A stretch of DNA of 64,000 bases from the NCBI RefSeq assembly GCF_003073045.1, contig NC_037590.1, positions 9,009,042 to 9,073,041 of the forward strand, given 5' to 3'. Each line of letters opens with the position of its first letter. The stretch's first letter is position 1. The translations under genes and the position numbers were made by a program. Shown piece after piece: positions 1 to 12,315 of this stretch. Under the pieces are notes generated by a model. It did no database searches. It saw only the letters and a program-made list of their open reading frames with translations, and was not told where the DNA came from. The DNA comes from Pomacea canaliculata (Eukaryota; Mollusca; Gastropoda; Architaenioglossa; Ampullariidae).

Positions 1-2392
1 TATCATTATTTTTCAGTTTTTTGAAGTTAATCCTGAGAGTAGTTGCTTTTAGTTGTAGCTCTAATTTATTTATAGTTTAATTTTAATTTCCTGGGAAAAG
101 GTTGCCTAGTTTTGTTTTCCTCTTTAATTTTTATAAATCTCGAATTAGGATAGTAAGTACAGAGTGCTATATAGTTCGTTGTTATTTTTTAGTTGCTTTG
201 TTTGGCAAAATTTGGTAAGGCGGGAAGACAAAAATTTGTCTGTCACTCGAAGCATTTCGCGGTCTGTAAGAAGATATTTTATGGCGAGGTCTCTGGCAGA
301 AGGAGTGATGGTAAATGTTCTGGCTGCACATAAGCTCACTCTAGAACAACACATATACAACACTCAAGAAAAAATTGCTTTTCTATCATTAATTTTAACG
401 AGTAGAGGGAAATACTTTCACGTGACGTGAAGAACGATGTTATTAATCTGTGCGCGTTTTTGTTTGTGTTTTGTTGTTGTATCACTTAGTAATGTGGAAC
501 ACGAAAGTGTACTTGTATAAAAGGACAATGTGAAGATTGCCATATATTTTGTGCCTATATACTCAATAACCAATACCGATGCAGCTACGAAAAATTGCAG
601 GCGATATAGCTACACATAAATAAATTATAAAATATGAAATTTAGTGCTTGGTGGCCGTTTTTTTATCGTTCCCATAGCAACCACTGCTGATTTCTCTGAA
701 TACGCCACATCGATATGTACATAAATAGCCAGCCAAAAAGCACTGTTAAAAGGTCACCAGGTAAAGCTGTGTCTCCGTTTAAAAAAGCTTTTGGTTGTTT
801 TATCTCGCTCTTCTCGTTGCCCAGTTTCTTATACATCCTGCAGAAGTCAGTTCCACTACTTTCACCGCCAAGTGGCTCCCTCGCCCATGAAGTGTCTTGC
901 ATGCATATGCAGGCGCATGGCTAGGAAGTCCATCTAATCTTGAGGCTTACGTCAACCTTTTTCCTCCCTTTCCGCTCACTTTTGTAGGCCCCCTGATAAA
1001 GTTCTCAAGAAGGGAGGTGGCAGGTAGATGAATATTGAAGAGAGAAAGACGATAAGAATCGGGCAGGCAAAACCAAATAGCTGAGATACTACATACGCTG
1101 GCAGATGACAGGTCTGGAATGTGTAGAAGATGATATACAGCATGTTGTTGTAAGAATAAAGCTGTGAAATACCAGTAGGACAAGATAAGAAATGTTCTTA
1201 ATACCAGGTACTGCTTGAACTAGTCAAGAGGTATGCTAGGCCCTTACTTCTTTTCCCTCCTGACAGGAGGAATTTCTCTAGAGGCAAAAGCATGAAGCAG
1301 GGGCAAACCGTGTGATTTATATAGTGTATAACCACTCTCCCCTTGGAGCATGATCTCAGTACTAACGACAAATAGAAGACATGAACAGAATAGGAGCAAC
1401 TATGAAGACAAACATAGAAGACACAAAGAGGAATCAGAGAACAAACAATAATAGACAAAATATAGACAAAAGTAAAGCGTAGGTCAGCGGAAACGTGAAA
1501 AAGCAAAGGACTCAGTTTTCCATCCTGTCCATTGCTACTCCATGTTGCTGTACATCTTGACTGAAATTAGAAAAACAACACCAGAGGTAGCCTGGCCTCC
1601 CGACTTTCCTTTAAACGTAGCTACGGTATCTAAATGGTAATCGGTGTTGGTGTTATTAAACCTGCCTTTCACAGCAACCCCATCCCAACCAAGTAAAACA
1701 TATCAGCAAGGTTGTCTGGTATCGCCAGAAATGACTCTGTGTCCGTTTGTTCCAGTTCACTGCCCTTTGGTAAACTGAACTTCGCGCTGGACACGAAACT
1801 GAGGAGATTAGGAGCAGAGAGAGTTACTCGGGTATCACTGACCCCTTAGTGCTGAGAAAAAGCGTAGAAGGTTATGTCAGTACACTCATTTGTTCCGGTC
1901 GTTTCTGGTTTCACATTTTTGTTTCTCAGTAATAAAGAATTATCACTTACATAATTTCACGACTCATTGAGCGAATTGTGCAACTCCGATCACAAGAAAT
2001 GTACAGGATTTATTAGACAATAAAAATTGTGGCATCGTATCTTTTCTTAGGTCATTCTTTGATGATCATGTACAGAGTAGATTGAGGATTTAAGATTTAT
2101 AACTTACTACACTCACTCTTGTTCTACAATACAATACCTGCCTACTCAGGGGCAAATCCTACTATCTGACATCAATGTAACAGTAAACTACACCGATATG
2201 AAATAAAACCACAAATCTTAAGTGGCGATGGTAAATATATTTTAAGTTTCCTTAGGTTAACGTTTAAAAATAAACCTTAATTTTGGGTCACCGTGTTTGA
2301 ATTACTTCCTTATTTATTTACTTCGAAATGATACAAGTGCACATAACAGTCGGTTGTTCCTGCGTTGTATGTTCACCTGTCGCCCACATGCC
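1..2392. other. Gene-free stretch
   Basis: A+T-rich sequence with only short random open frames. I see no exon, RNA gene or clear repeat. Confidence 0.5.
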
Positions 2393-2529
2393 TTAAGCCA
2401 CGTTTGCTTGCATTGCCTCAGGACCTTCTTCCTCGATTCCATCCTCTGTACACAGAGCATTGTTTTTCTTAAGCTTCGAGTTTCTGGTTGATAAACCTTG
2501 TTCGCTAGAGCTGATATCTGTTTTGTCAA
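2393..2529 (-). CDS. Candidate terminal exon of an unidentified gene
   Basis: On the minus strand a very strong acceptor (a long C/T run ending CCCCTTACAG) opens an exon that reads 45 codons to a stop at 2393. The peptide is acidic and Ser-rich, for example DKTDISSSEQGLSTRN and EDGIEEEGPEAMQANVA. It looks like the cytosolic tail of a larger protein. I do not recognise it, and no upstream exon was found, so this is a weak call. A second frame is also open across part of it. Confidence 0.3.
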
Positions 2530-4013
2530 CTGTAAGGGGAAGGGGAGTGGGGGCAAGATGGAAAGAGGGAAGAAGGTCAGGAGAGAGCTCTTGACGGTCA
2601 TAAATCCTCTGCCTGCACATCCATGTTGCTGCCTGTCAGTGGTATCGCTGGCTGTCGGTAACATAAACTTGTAGTGAAGCAGGACAAAAGTCTCTGATAA
2701 ACAGATCATTTTCATAACACAAGCGAATAATAGCACGAACTTCTATCATACATCCAGAAAAAGGATGATTGATTAAGTGTGCAATATCTTGTTTTCTCTT
2801 TTTTTTAAGTTTGCCGAAGGGAAGTCACGTGCTTTGGTACACGGAGGTCAGCAGGGTAGGCCCGTCCAGATTGATCATCTTAGTATTTTTAAATTTTTTA
2901 TTTTGTACTTTTTTCTCGGTTGTTATTTAAAGTTTTCGATCATTCTAACCTCCTTGGTTCTTACCTCCCCTTAGAATTTTGTTTTTGCTGTTATTCGACC
3001 TGAGTGTGCTTCTGATGGAGATGGAGCGTTCCCTTGCAGCATGCGACCTTCTCTTTATTTTTAAAAAAATATAAATTCAACTGTCTATAAATTTAGCTGT
3101 TAAATGAGCCACGACTTACGACATACGGGCATTGCGATCAAAGGCAATGTGATGTGGTTAGAAGGGTGGAAACTACAGAGAAACCAAGGGAAATAATCGA
3201 AATGTTCGCTTAGCCCCGTTTGTTTTCTTTTTGGTCTTTTTCTTATAGTTTTATGTTTTTGAGGACAGAAGTCTTGAAAGTTAAAGGCAGATCCAAACTT
3301 TATTCCATCAATATAGAAGTTATAAACAATTTTTTTATATATTTTTGGTCAAGTATTTAGGAAACACTTCCATATTAATGAGAAAACATCACCCAACAAT
3401 GGGAAAAAACTACATGGCCAACCGAGATGACGGTCGTGTCGATCTACAAAGAAGACTTTCATCTACAATGTCATCCTGCTGGAGCCGGTCAAACTGGAGC
3501 GCATTTTTCAAACCTGTTATGACTATTCGTATTTTAATCGCATTTTGATGACATGTATTACTAGCCAACATGAAGCGCTGTGCATGGATGTTAATAACTT
3601 TTAAATATATTGTCTCTATAGTATTTTAACTCCTACCAGCATTTGGAAGTGTGATTTGTGAATGTGTTTGCACTTTGAGTATTTCACTTTAAGTTAATTA
3701 TTCAAGGTCCTGGAGTTAACGAGGGTGCAGATGTGGCTGGAGGATGGATGAGTGACGGATGGCAATTGTGAACGACAGTTGAAGGTTCTAGTCAAAATAA
3801 TATTGTTGTGTCTTCCAGTCATATCACTAAAGAGTAATAGATGAAACTCCTACCCACAGTTATTCCATCTTGCATGTCAAAACAAGAAAAAATTTGTTTT
3901 AATTTCGCTTTACGTCATATCGTCTGCTTGAAGTAAATACTTGCACAAGGTTTTGTGGGGTTTATTTTATGCTTTGATCCTTAGTAATTCCATTAATGCT
4001 TTTAGCCTCTTTG

Positions 4014-4015
4014 TT

Positions 4016-4048
<33 letters not shown>
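4014..4048 (+). repeat. (TTG)n microsatellite
   Basis: About eleven tandem TTG units. On the other strand it would encode an Asn or Thr run, but the frame has no other coding sign. Confidence 0.9.
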
Positions 4049-4211
4049 CTTTCTGTTGTGGTGGAGGAGGAGGATGAGAACAAGTAATATATAACTTGCT
4101 GAAATAACGACTTTCTGGTGGTGGTAACGATAATGATGATATTGTATACGTTTTTGATAAAGTAATGCACTTTTTAAGAATTCCACATGTAAAATTTCAT
4201 TTCCTGCCAAG

Positions 4212-4550
4212 CCGCGACTCCCTGGTTTATATTGAGTCTTTCCGCCGTCTTGTCTCAGAATTCAAGAACCTGTGCCGCAACAAGGAGAGAAAACGCCGCT
4301 ACACTACCATGGTGTCACGAGCAGACTCGTTCCAGAGCTCCACTCACATCACCAAAGTATAAAACTTCACGTGCGGTCTCAGAGCCGGTCCTCCGCCCTC
4401 ACGGTCCACAGCCTGCCTTCCGCCGGCTCCCAGCGGCATCTGCAACAGGCCACCGTGATTCAGATCAGAACATCAACATCATCATCGTCATTGGCAGGAC
4501 CGGTCGGCAGCAGCCGGAAGTGCACGGTCATCGTCGAAGTCGGGCGATGA
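4212..4550 (+). CDS. Coding-like GC-rich island, possible membrane-receptor tail
   Basis: After an acceptor-like TTTCATTTCCTGCCAAG, one frame reads DSLVYIESFRRLVSEFKNLC, RNKERKRRYTTMVSRADSFQ and STHITKV to a stop at 4360-4362. A second frame then continues from about 4362 to 4550 (HVRSQSRSSALTVHSLPS, then RKCTVIVEVGR) with equally coding-like codons. The first part resembles the juxtamembrane helix and tail of a class A GPCR, and TKV would be a PDZ ligand, but the match is loose. The change of frame suggests a missed intron, an indel or a pseudogene. Unidentified. Confidence 0.3.
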
Positions 4551-6059
4551 AGGGCGTTGCAAGAAGCTCTCAAGGCTGCCTTATCATTCACCAAGGTTCA
4601 AAATTGATGACCAGTGACTCTTCTCAAGTCCTCTTGGTGACAGGATGCCCTTCCTGAGCAAGAGCATTCTATGACATCGCTGTGTGGCTAAAACCATTTT
4701 AAACAGTTCTGACCCTAAAAGAAAAATAATTGCTTTGTTGTTTTTATTTGTCAACTTTCGCACCGTTCCTGTCCTTTGATTCTTCCGGACTCATCGTTTC
4801 CTTAATCTTCGAGAACCATTTCTTTTCTTTACGTCAGTTCAAAGACAAATGGCCCCTTCAGAAATGAAACGTCTATGGCTAGACCGCGCCATGAAATAGC
4901 TATTAAGGGGCATTTTTTTCATTTCCGTCTTTGAGTCAGAAGAGCCCTGCAGTAAATTGTCATTTGGTTTTTTTCTTAAGGGGATGGGGGAGCTAAGTCT
5001 TAGCATCACCGCGCTCACCGATACAACTAATAAGAGAGAGAACAGAGCTCGAGTGAGCCGCCAGTTACCCTTCCACTTTTCTTCTGCAGTCATCTCTTCT
5101 TCTCATTGTGATGGTGAAGACATAATATTTGTTTGGGCATGAGCTGGGGGTGCGAGGGATAAAGCTTTCGGTATTGCAAGGATTTTTATGAGTTTAAAAC
5201 CTAACCCTTAGAGCGTCTTTTAGCGTCTTGAAGAATGAGGAAAAATTATGTTTTCGGATTCCACCTTTCCACCCACTAAACAGACTGATATCACATGAAA
5301 TACACCCCTGTTTTCCTAATTATTCCTCAAACACTTTACCCCAACCCTTACAGGAACAACTGCTGCACATGCGAATCTCTCACAAGTTTTTGTCTTATTT
5401 ATTTCCCCCCCCTCTCTCACTCTGTATATAATAAATTAAAGTGATGATGTGTGCTTAGCTATGTGATCACGATTCTTTTTGAAGGAGTGGAGGACATAAT
5501 GACAATGATGATTTGGCTTTTTTTTTCCTTCGATGAAATTTAAGCCACGGCAAAACGCTTTTTGTCTTAAGCTAGTTCTAACTGGGGACAGTGGCTTTGC
5601 TTTGTTAAGTTTACAAGAGGCCGTTTTTGTGTTTCATTATGTGAATTCCAGACCGTGTTACGTGCAGGACATGACATTAACTGAAAAAAGCAAAGGACGT
5701 TATTGTTATTTTGTGGATTATGAGAAGACTGCTGTGCAAGGGAAATATATATAGTCTTTAAGCTTTGCATTCCCACTACGTTTTCTGCAATATTTAATAA
5801 ATGTTTTTGAGGGAAAAGTGGGGCTTTGAAAATGGAATTTCCTGCGAATCTTTATGCAAGCGAGTACTAAAAAAAGGGGAGTTCATATTAATATTAACCC
5901 TTGCTGTGTTTGCGATTCTCTGTTCATTTTTTACCCTCAACACTGCGTAATTACCTCTGGGTGGTTGGTTTATTTCATAGGTATTCCATTTCAAGCTATA
6001 AAAGAGTGAGAGAGGTGGTTACCAAAGTACCTACAGAAAAACATGTTGTAAGAATGTGT

Positions 6060-6135
6060 CACATCTAAAATGAATGGCCTCGGGCGGGATTCGAACCATG
6101 GCTATACAGTCGTCACAACCATGATCACAAACAAG
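6060..6135 (-). mobile_element. tRNA-like sequence, probably a SINE head
   Basis: On the minus strand the stretch contains ATGGTTCGAATCCCGCCCGA, a good T-arm/B-box with an A-box-like region upstream. I could not fold a full cloverleaf with paired acceptor arms. It is more likely a SINE head or tRNA relic than a working tRNA gene. Confidence 0.4.
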
Positions 6136-7805
6136 CGTGTCATCACCACCCCCACTAGACTCCCTCTCCCCGCCAACTCACACACACACACACTTACCAA
6201 TATTTGAGATCGCCGCTTACCTCCTCAATGCTTGCTGATGCTTACTATTTTCTTGCTTGCTATGGACTGTAAGGGCTCGAACTAAATGTTATCCTTGTTT
6301 TTGCCTTTTGATGGCGATTCGGTGGGACATGGAGGATGTGTAACCAACCTATCATTCGTTGTACAACTTGTTATTTTTCTTATCCCTGTCCATCTAATAT
6401 TATCATTCATTTTTCTTTAAATTTTCTGTGCCTGTATTGTCCTGTCATGGTTGATCTACGTGCACATTGTTGAGATCGTGCATTTCACACCACGTGACCT
6501 ACTTGTCGAGCAAAAATGTGATGGGAATGAATATGACACTTCAAGAAAGCAGGCACGGTATATAGAAATATTAGGTTCTCTGGTTTGGACTAACATCATC
6601 CTGCCTATGGCCTCTAAACGACACAACGAGTCTTGAACAAGGGAAGGCACTCTCAAAACACCTTTCACGGGAGACAATTCTACCGCTGATGGGATTGACA
6701 AGCGCTGGGTGAATCTCCTGTCGGTCTAAAGATTATAAACCACAAGGTGTGTAGTGTTTGTCAGTACTCCTGACACGCCAAAGTAACAGTAGATTCTATA
6801 AAACACACATGAGAAATGTCACAGCAATGTTTCTGTCTAAACTGCACGTCTAGAAACATGTCAAAATAACTGGTAGAGTTCATCGGAAAACATGGTTGAG
6901 TTCATCCAACGCCATGACTTAGCTCACCATCCAATAAAATTGTTTGCAAGATCTTACACTTATCTAGCAATGAGAGATTAATCTCAGTCATCTGCTTACC
7001 AGTTGGTTTTAAATACAGGCTGGTAAAGAAACCACTTCCATGTGGTCTGAGTACATTATCGCAAAGGACTGGAGGTGGTGATGTGATGCTGTGTACTACA
7101 ACGTACATGTAAGGCCATGGACAGCAATAAACAGGACAAAATGAAGGAAGTTTAGAGAAGAAATCCTGAAGAATAAAGATTCCAAAAAGAGTCGAACTCT
7201 AAGGATTTAAAGAAGTGATTTTAAGGTCACGAACTCACAGAACAAAAACTTCAAAAGTGTCAAATTCCACTTCTACTCAAATCCACAGTTAGGTCCAGAC
7301 TGAGACTGTAACGAGCTCAGTAACGGCAATTGTTGTCTTACTCATCAAACTGGTGACTCTAGAGACCGGAGGACTGTGTCACGTGCTCACTGTATCACGT
7401 GCCTATGTGTGTTACTTTGCGACGAGTGGTTCTCTCTTCTTCTTGTTAATGAGAGAGGAATACGAATTGACCTTTGCCCTGGTGTGCAGCTTACGAGCAT
7501 TTAATACCCTTCGTTCGTTAAACCCTTTAAAAAAATTGTTCGCCGTCATGTTCGGAGCTTTCACTTAAACCTTCTAAATCCGGGAACATAATATTTATTG
7601 TCCAATATTCAATCAGGTATGACAACTTTGAACATGGCGGTCATATAAAAGAATCTGTAAAAAATAATCACATATTTGACAAAATATATTCGGGTAAGAC
7701 TGCTCCTGCCCTAGCGTAAAATCCGTCTTTGTCACTGAGAAAATGAAAGCCGCTTGTTATATCCTGGGAAGGAGATCAGGGGCAGACGGAAAATAAAAGC
7801 CGTTG

Positions 7806-7832
7806 GTGGGCTTTGTGGGCTTTGTGGGCTTC
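7806..7832 (+). repeat. Three tandem 9-bp units (TGGGCTTTG)
   Basis: Three near-identical 9-mers lie in a row. This minisatellite seed is the only structure of note near it. Confidence 0.7.
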
Positions 7833-10800
7833 TGTCTCGTGACAATAGTTCCCTGGGGCCAGGGGCAGAATCTCGTGAGTAGGGGGATGCGAAAAGTCAG
7901 CATAGCGGGTCATAAAATGTGTGATCTTTCTGACTGCTTTGTAAAGTATTCAGCTACGTTATTCTCTCTGCTCTCTGCCCCGACTTTCGTTTTCCTACTG
8001 ACTAGGGCGGCGCATGCACTTAGGGTAGTCTGTCCTCTGCACATGTAGTGATCACCCTCTATCCTAACCCCAACCCAAACCCCAGCGCAAACATAGGTGG
8101 TCATCTTCGAAGCCCACGATGTAATGAGAAATAAAATAAAAGGCAAAGATGTCCGGAATAAACAAACAAAACATGGAACAAATCCTAGTAGTGTTTTTTA
8201 AATATGTAATGAGAATCGAACCTATGGCTTTTGATCCCCACCTCCCTAAAAAAAAAAAAGCTGCTGTGCTGCAGTGGCATAGCAAAATGCGAGCAACATG
8301 TAACTGTATAAATATCGGCAAGCCGCACGATTCGGTAGGGAAAGAGAAGTGTCCACTCCAAGTTCAACTGTAGAAAAGGGTATTTGTGAAGAATGTCTAG
8401 AATCCAGTAAGAGAGGAATGTTGAAATTACAAGAAACTACACTAAGAACAAAACTAGTTACACGTATTGGGATAATAGTTAGTTGAGTGTCCTCCTTTGT
8501 ATAATCAAAGATGCCTTATACAGAGGCATCGAAATACAGACATGATGCTTCACCAACAAGTAAGAAAATCTTATTTCTGTGAAATATTAACTTCGAATAT
8601 TCTTTTCTGTTATTCTTGCAAGTTTGCTTAATATTGTTAATATTTATGCGACTTTTAATGAAACTATATGTCGCCTGCCACGTCGTACTCTACAACGTAG
8701 CCATTCTCACACCCATGTCCGGATTTCTGTGCTGATGTGCATGTGAGGACTAAACTTAGTCTTAAGTCGCTAGTCCTAAATGTAAATCGGCTTTGCTAAG
8801 TTTGGTCCAAAAAGTCGACCTAACTGCGACTGAAGACTCATTTTCAAGAACATACAGGCAAACCAGCACAAGTGATGTCTGTAAGTTGAGACTGAAACTT
8901 CAGGCTTCACATCAACGATGACATGCACCCAGGCCCTGGAGTTAAGTGTAAAGTGATCTGTCATTACTTATTTGTGTTGCTGTTTGATGTTCAATTAATA
9001 TTGCTTTCTAGATTATTGTCAATCTCCAAAATCTTCATAAGTTCCAAAAGGTTGTTATTGTTAACGTTTTTAAAACATTCACAACTGTAACAAGCAAGCA
9101 TTTGTTGATTGTTGATCTGCTTTTCTCCTGCTTTCTGCTTAAATGGCAGACAAAGGTCATGTTTTGTAGAAGGATTGAATTATTAATGCCCATAAGTCCT
9201 GTTATATGTTTCATGGGTGAGAAATGTTGGCTCCAGCAGACCTCCATGGCCCTGTCATCCACCCCACCCATTGCTGGTATCTGCTGCCGCCAAGCATCTT
9301 GGGAAATGTGATCAAAGTGCTGCGAACTCATCATATCCATAAAAATCAGTCAAGTCCTTAATGACTGGGAATCGTTTTATTCGTGTTGTAGACTGTGGTT
9401 AACATAATATATATATATATTCTATAAGGGTATTTGCTCATTTTTTTCAGTTGATCGCTAGCTATGTCGAAAATGTTCAGTGGGTATGAAGATTTTGCTA
9501 ACTAGCGATTAACCATTATCTCCTTTATCATTCATTATTGAACAATTACCCGTTATTTGTAGGATCATTTACCATTATCCAGATGGATGATTTACCATGA
9601 GCTATTTCATGAACTGTATCAATGTTGTGTGGACATGTTGATCCAGAGACACGAGTAACAGATTCACAGTGGTCTATTGCAGTGACTGTACTGTTTGGTG
9701 TAATTTCTCATGATGGTTATTCGACTATCGGCTGTTTTCGTTCTTGAGATGTGCATATGCCTTTTCTGTTTCTTTGATTCTGTTTGTTGATCAATAAACC
9801 AGTCACTCAACCAGCCAGTCATCTTAATCACTAAGCCAGCTAGTCAGAAACTGGTGATTTCTGAATTTGTTTTTCGTATTTTTTTCTCACCTTTCTTTCT
9901 ATCTGTGTGTGGGGTGTGTGTGGATTTTTTGTTGTTGTTTTTTTGTTTCATATTTTGATGAGCTCCTCTCCTCCTCTTTCCTTTTCTTTCTTTGTTTTGT
10001 TTATTGTGTCTTTCATTAAAGCTTTCGTTATTTCTTTATGCATTTTTTTTATTTGCGTTCTATCTTTCTTTGCCCTTTAGAAGCAAGAACGCTTGTGAGA
10101 AATTGAGAATTCTGGATACAGTTTGTGCTTGTCCTTGACATTGTTGATCGCTTTTTTAAATTTCGACGACCTTAAAGGCCGGGACACTAGCAAATCACCT
10201 CATCCTGCTAGTTTTCCACATCTGCTCCTCTGAAACCACAATTTTGTGGACGATTTTTGTGTGTCAGAAAGGTAGATCTGCAGATTCGTGCTTATTAGAT
10301 TAGTTGCTTTTGAGGTTGATTGAGTACTTTTGGCTTCCGGGTTGTCGCCAGTTAAAAAGAAATTATTTTTTGTAGAATACGTACATGGCTATTTTCGATG
10401 TTCAAGACGATGCATTGCTTCAACAAATGAACTGGAAAACCTTAGGTTCTTAAAAACAATTTAGTATGGAATTATTCGTCTCCATTTACTTCAAGTGCAT
10501 CAGAGACGTTGCTGGGGATAGCTATTAGTAATCAGGAGCCGGAGAACCAGCAGGATCCCCGAGGACGAGGGGAAGAGAGACTTTCCCGAGTCCCTGCATG
10601 AAACTGTATTCGTGCATTCTTCCAAGTCGACGATTGTCATTATATACATTTCATTTAATAACTGTTATCAGCTCTAAACTAAACCATAGGGGGAAATGCA
10701 CACAACATAGGATCAACATTTCTGTAATGTAGATATTCTTAGCTCTGAGAAAACAAATGGAAGAACCAATGGAAAATTTAAATGATTTTTTAAAGCGTGC

Positions 10801-11984
10801 ATGTAACGAGCATCTTCATTGATTTTTTTTTTTGGTCACCCATTAAGAACTCGAACAATCACACCGAAGTCCAAAACTTCCTCAAAAGCCAACAAATCAG
10901 GATGACTGCCCAAGTCTGGCAAAGTTTTTAATACGACAGTTCTATTTTTGTGTTTGCAAACACGAGAAAAGGAAGGGAAAGACTTGTTGCAAACAGTTAC
11001 ACAAAAAAGAGGTAACCGACATACTCATCTAATTATTTAACATCGTGGTGAAAGTATTTTTAGTTTGTTTAGCTTATTTTTCCACAAATTAAATGCATGT
11101 ACCAACAGAGGGAATGTTGACAGGTGGTCGAAATGTCAAACAGAAAACATGAACGCACTTCTCCGACTGTTCCAGATATATTGCTGCCGAAATTTTCGTA
11201 GAAACCTTTTAAAGCAGTAGCAGACACCTGTGTCCACACCCTCAGTATTCTTTCCCTCTATCACAACAACTTTATCAAACTTTCGTACACACCCTACCAC
11301 ACATCCACTGTCTGACCAAAACCTTCTCCAAAGTTTTACTTTCTCGTTAACTAAAGCTTCTATTTTTAAAAGTCATGTTGCTTCACTTTTTAACCTTTTA
11401 TTTTTAGTAAATCGATGATGAGTTTCTTTAAACTGCGTCTGTCAACCTCCATGTCTCCTCGGCAATTCTAAATGATGAAACTTGTGTAAAGAGTTTCTGT
11501 CCAAGACCTTTGGGCGTTATTACTTGGAGCAAGAACAATTAGGACTTTTATTCTTCGTCGTAAAACTGAGCTAGCCTTGCTGTAATAACTAAAGGTGAAG
11601 GGTCTTGACAGAAAATAAGGGTCACTTCTGGAAGAAAGACAGTCTAGAAAAGGAAAATGACAACAGTTCTCTCAGAAAAACACGGTTTATTTTAAGAACA
11701 AAGAGTTGTCTGACGCTGTTGTAAATGTGGGAGGGAAAAAAGTTTGTTTTCGTATGAGTTTCGACAAATTAAGGAAGCTACACGCAAATACTGGAGTGCT
11801 GAAAATATGTTTTCAGACATGTTGTGCAGCAGCAGAAGAAAGTGAAAGACATTGAGCGAATCATAAAAGGTCTTGAATCGCATCTTACAGTTTGGCAAGG
11901 CCAGTAAATACCCGGTTAGGAAAAACGTGTGACAGGTTTCTTCTTGCTCGATGTTAGCTTCTGGTCTGTCTTTAATTTTTTCAA

Positions 11985-12315
11985 GAAATGGAGAAAGACA
12001 GCGAGAGAGAGGTGGGAATGAATTTGATGTAAAGTGGCAGGGAGGAGTGAGGAAGACAGGTAGAAATACCTATGGAATCACGGAGATATAGAGGAGAGAT
12101 GGAAAAAAGTGACACTAAGGGAAAGACAAAGAAAGAGAGAAGGGAAAACAGAAAGGTAGATGTCGCAATACTTACAGAAACAATAAGAGAGAAAAAAAAG
12201 GCAAGTAGGGAAAGATAGAGAAAAGGGAGGTGTGAAGAGAGAAAGAGAAGAAGCCAAAAATGACCAGGTCTTGTAAAACAGTCAGGAGACAAAAAAAGTG
12301 AATGAAAAAAAAAAC
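11985..12315 (+). repeat. Polypurine tract (about 330 bp)
   Basis: The plus strand is overwhelmingly A and G (repeated GAGAGA, GAAAGA, GGGAAA), with few pyrimidines. Such strand-asymmetric tracts can form triplex (H-) DNA. The open frame on its other strand is low-complexity Leu/Ser/Phe and not a gene. Confidence 0.8.

Larger units (their letters stand above)
4551..11984. other. Gene-free stretch with one tRNA-like relic
   Basis: Apart from the tRNA-like piece near 6.1 kb, the 9-bp tandem repeat near 7.8 kb and an AT run near 9.41 kb, I see nothing I can name. The 81-101-residue open frames here lack any family motif and have both-strand overlap typical of chance. Confidence 0.5.

Noticed and set aside
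3962-4210. Frames with long Asn or Thr runs
   Set aside because: They are translations of the TTG microsatellite.
6060-6135. Functional tRNA gene
   Set aside because: A good T-arm but no matching acceptor stem; SINE head or relic preferred.
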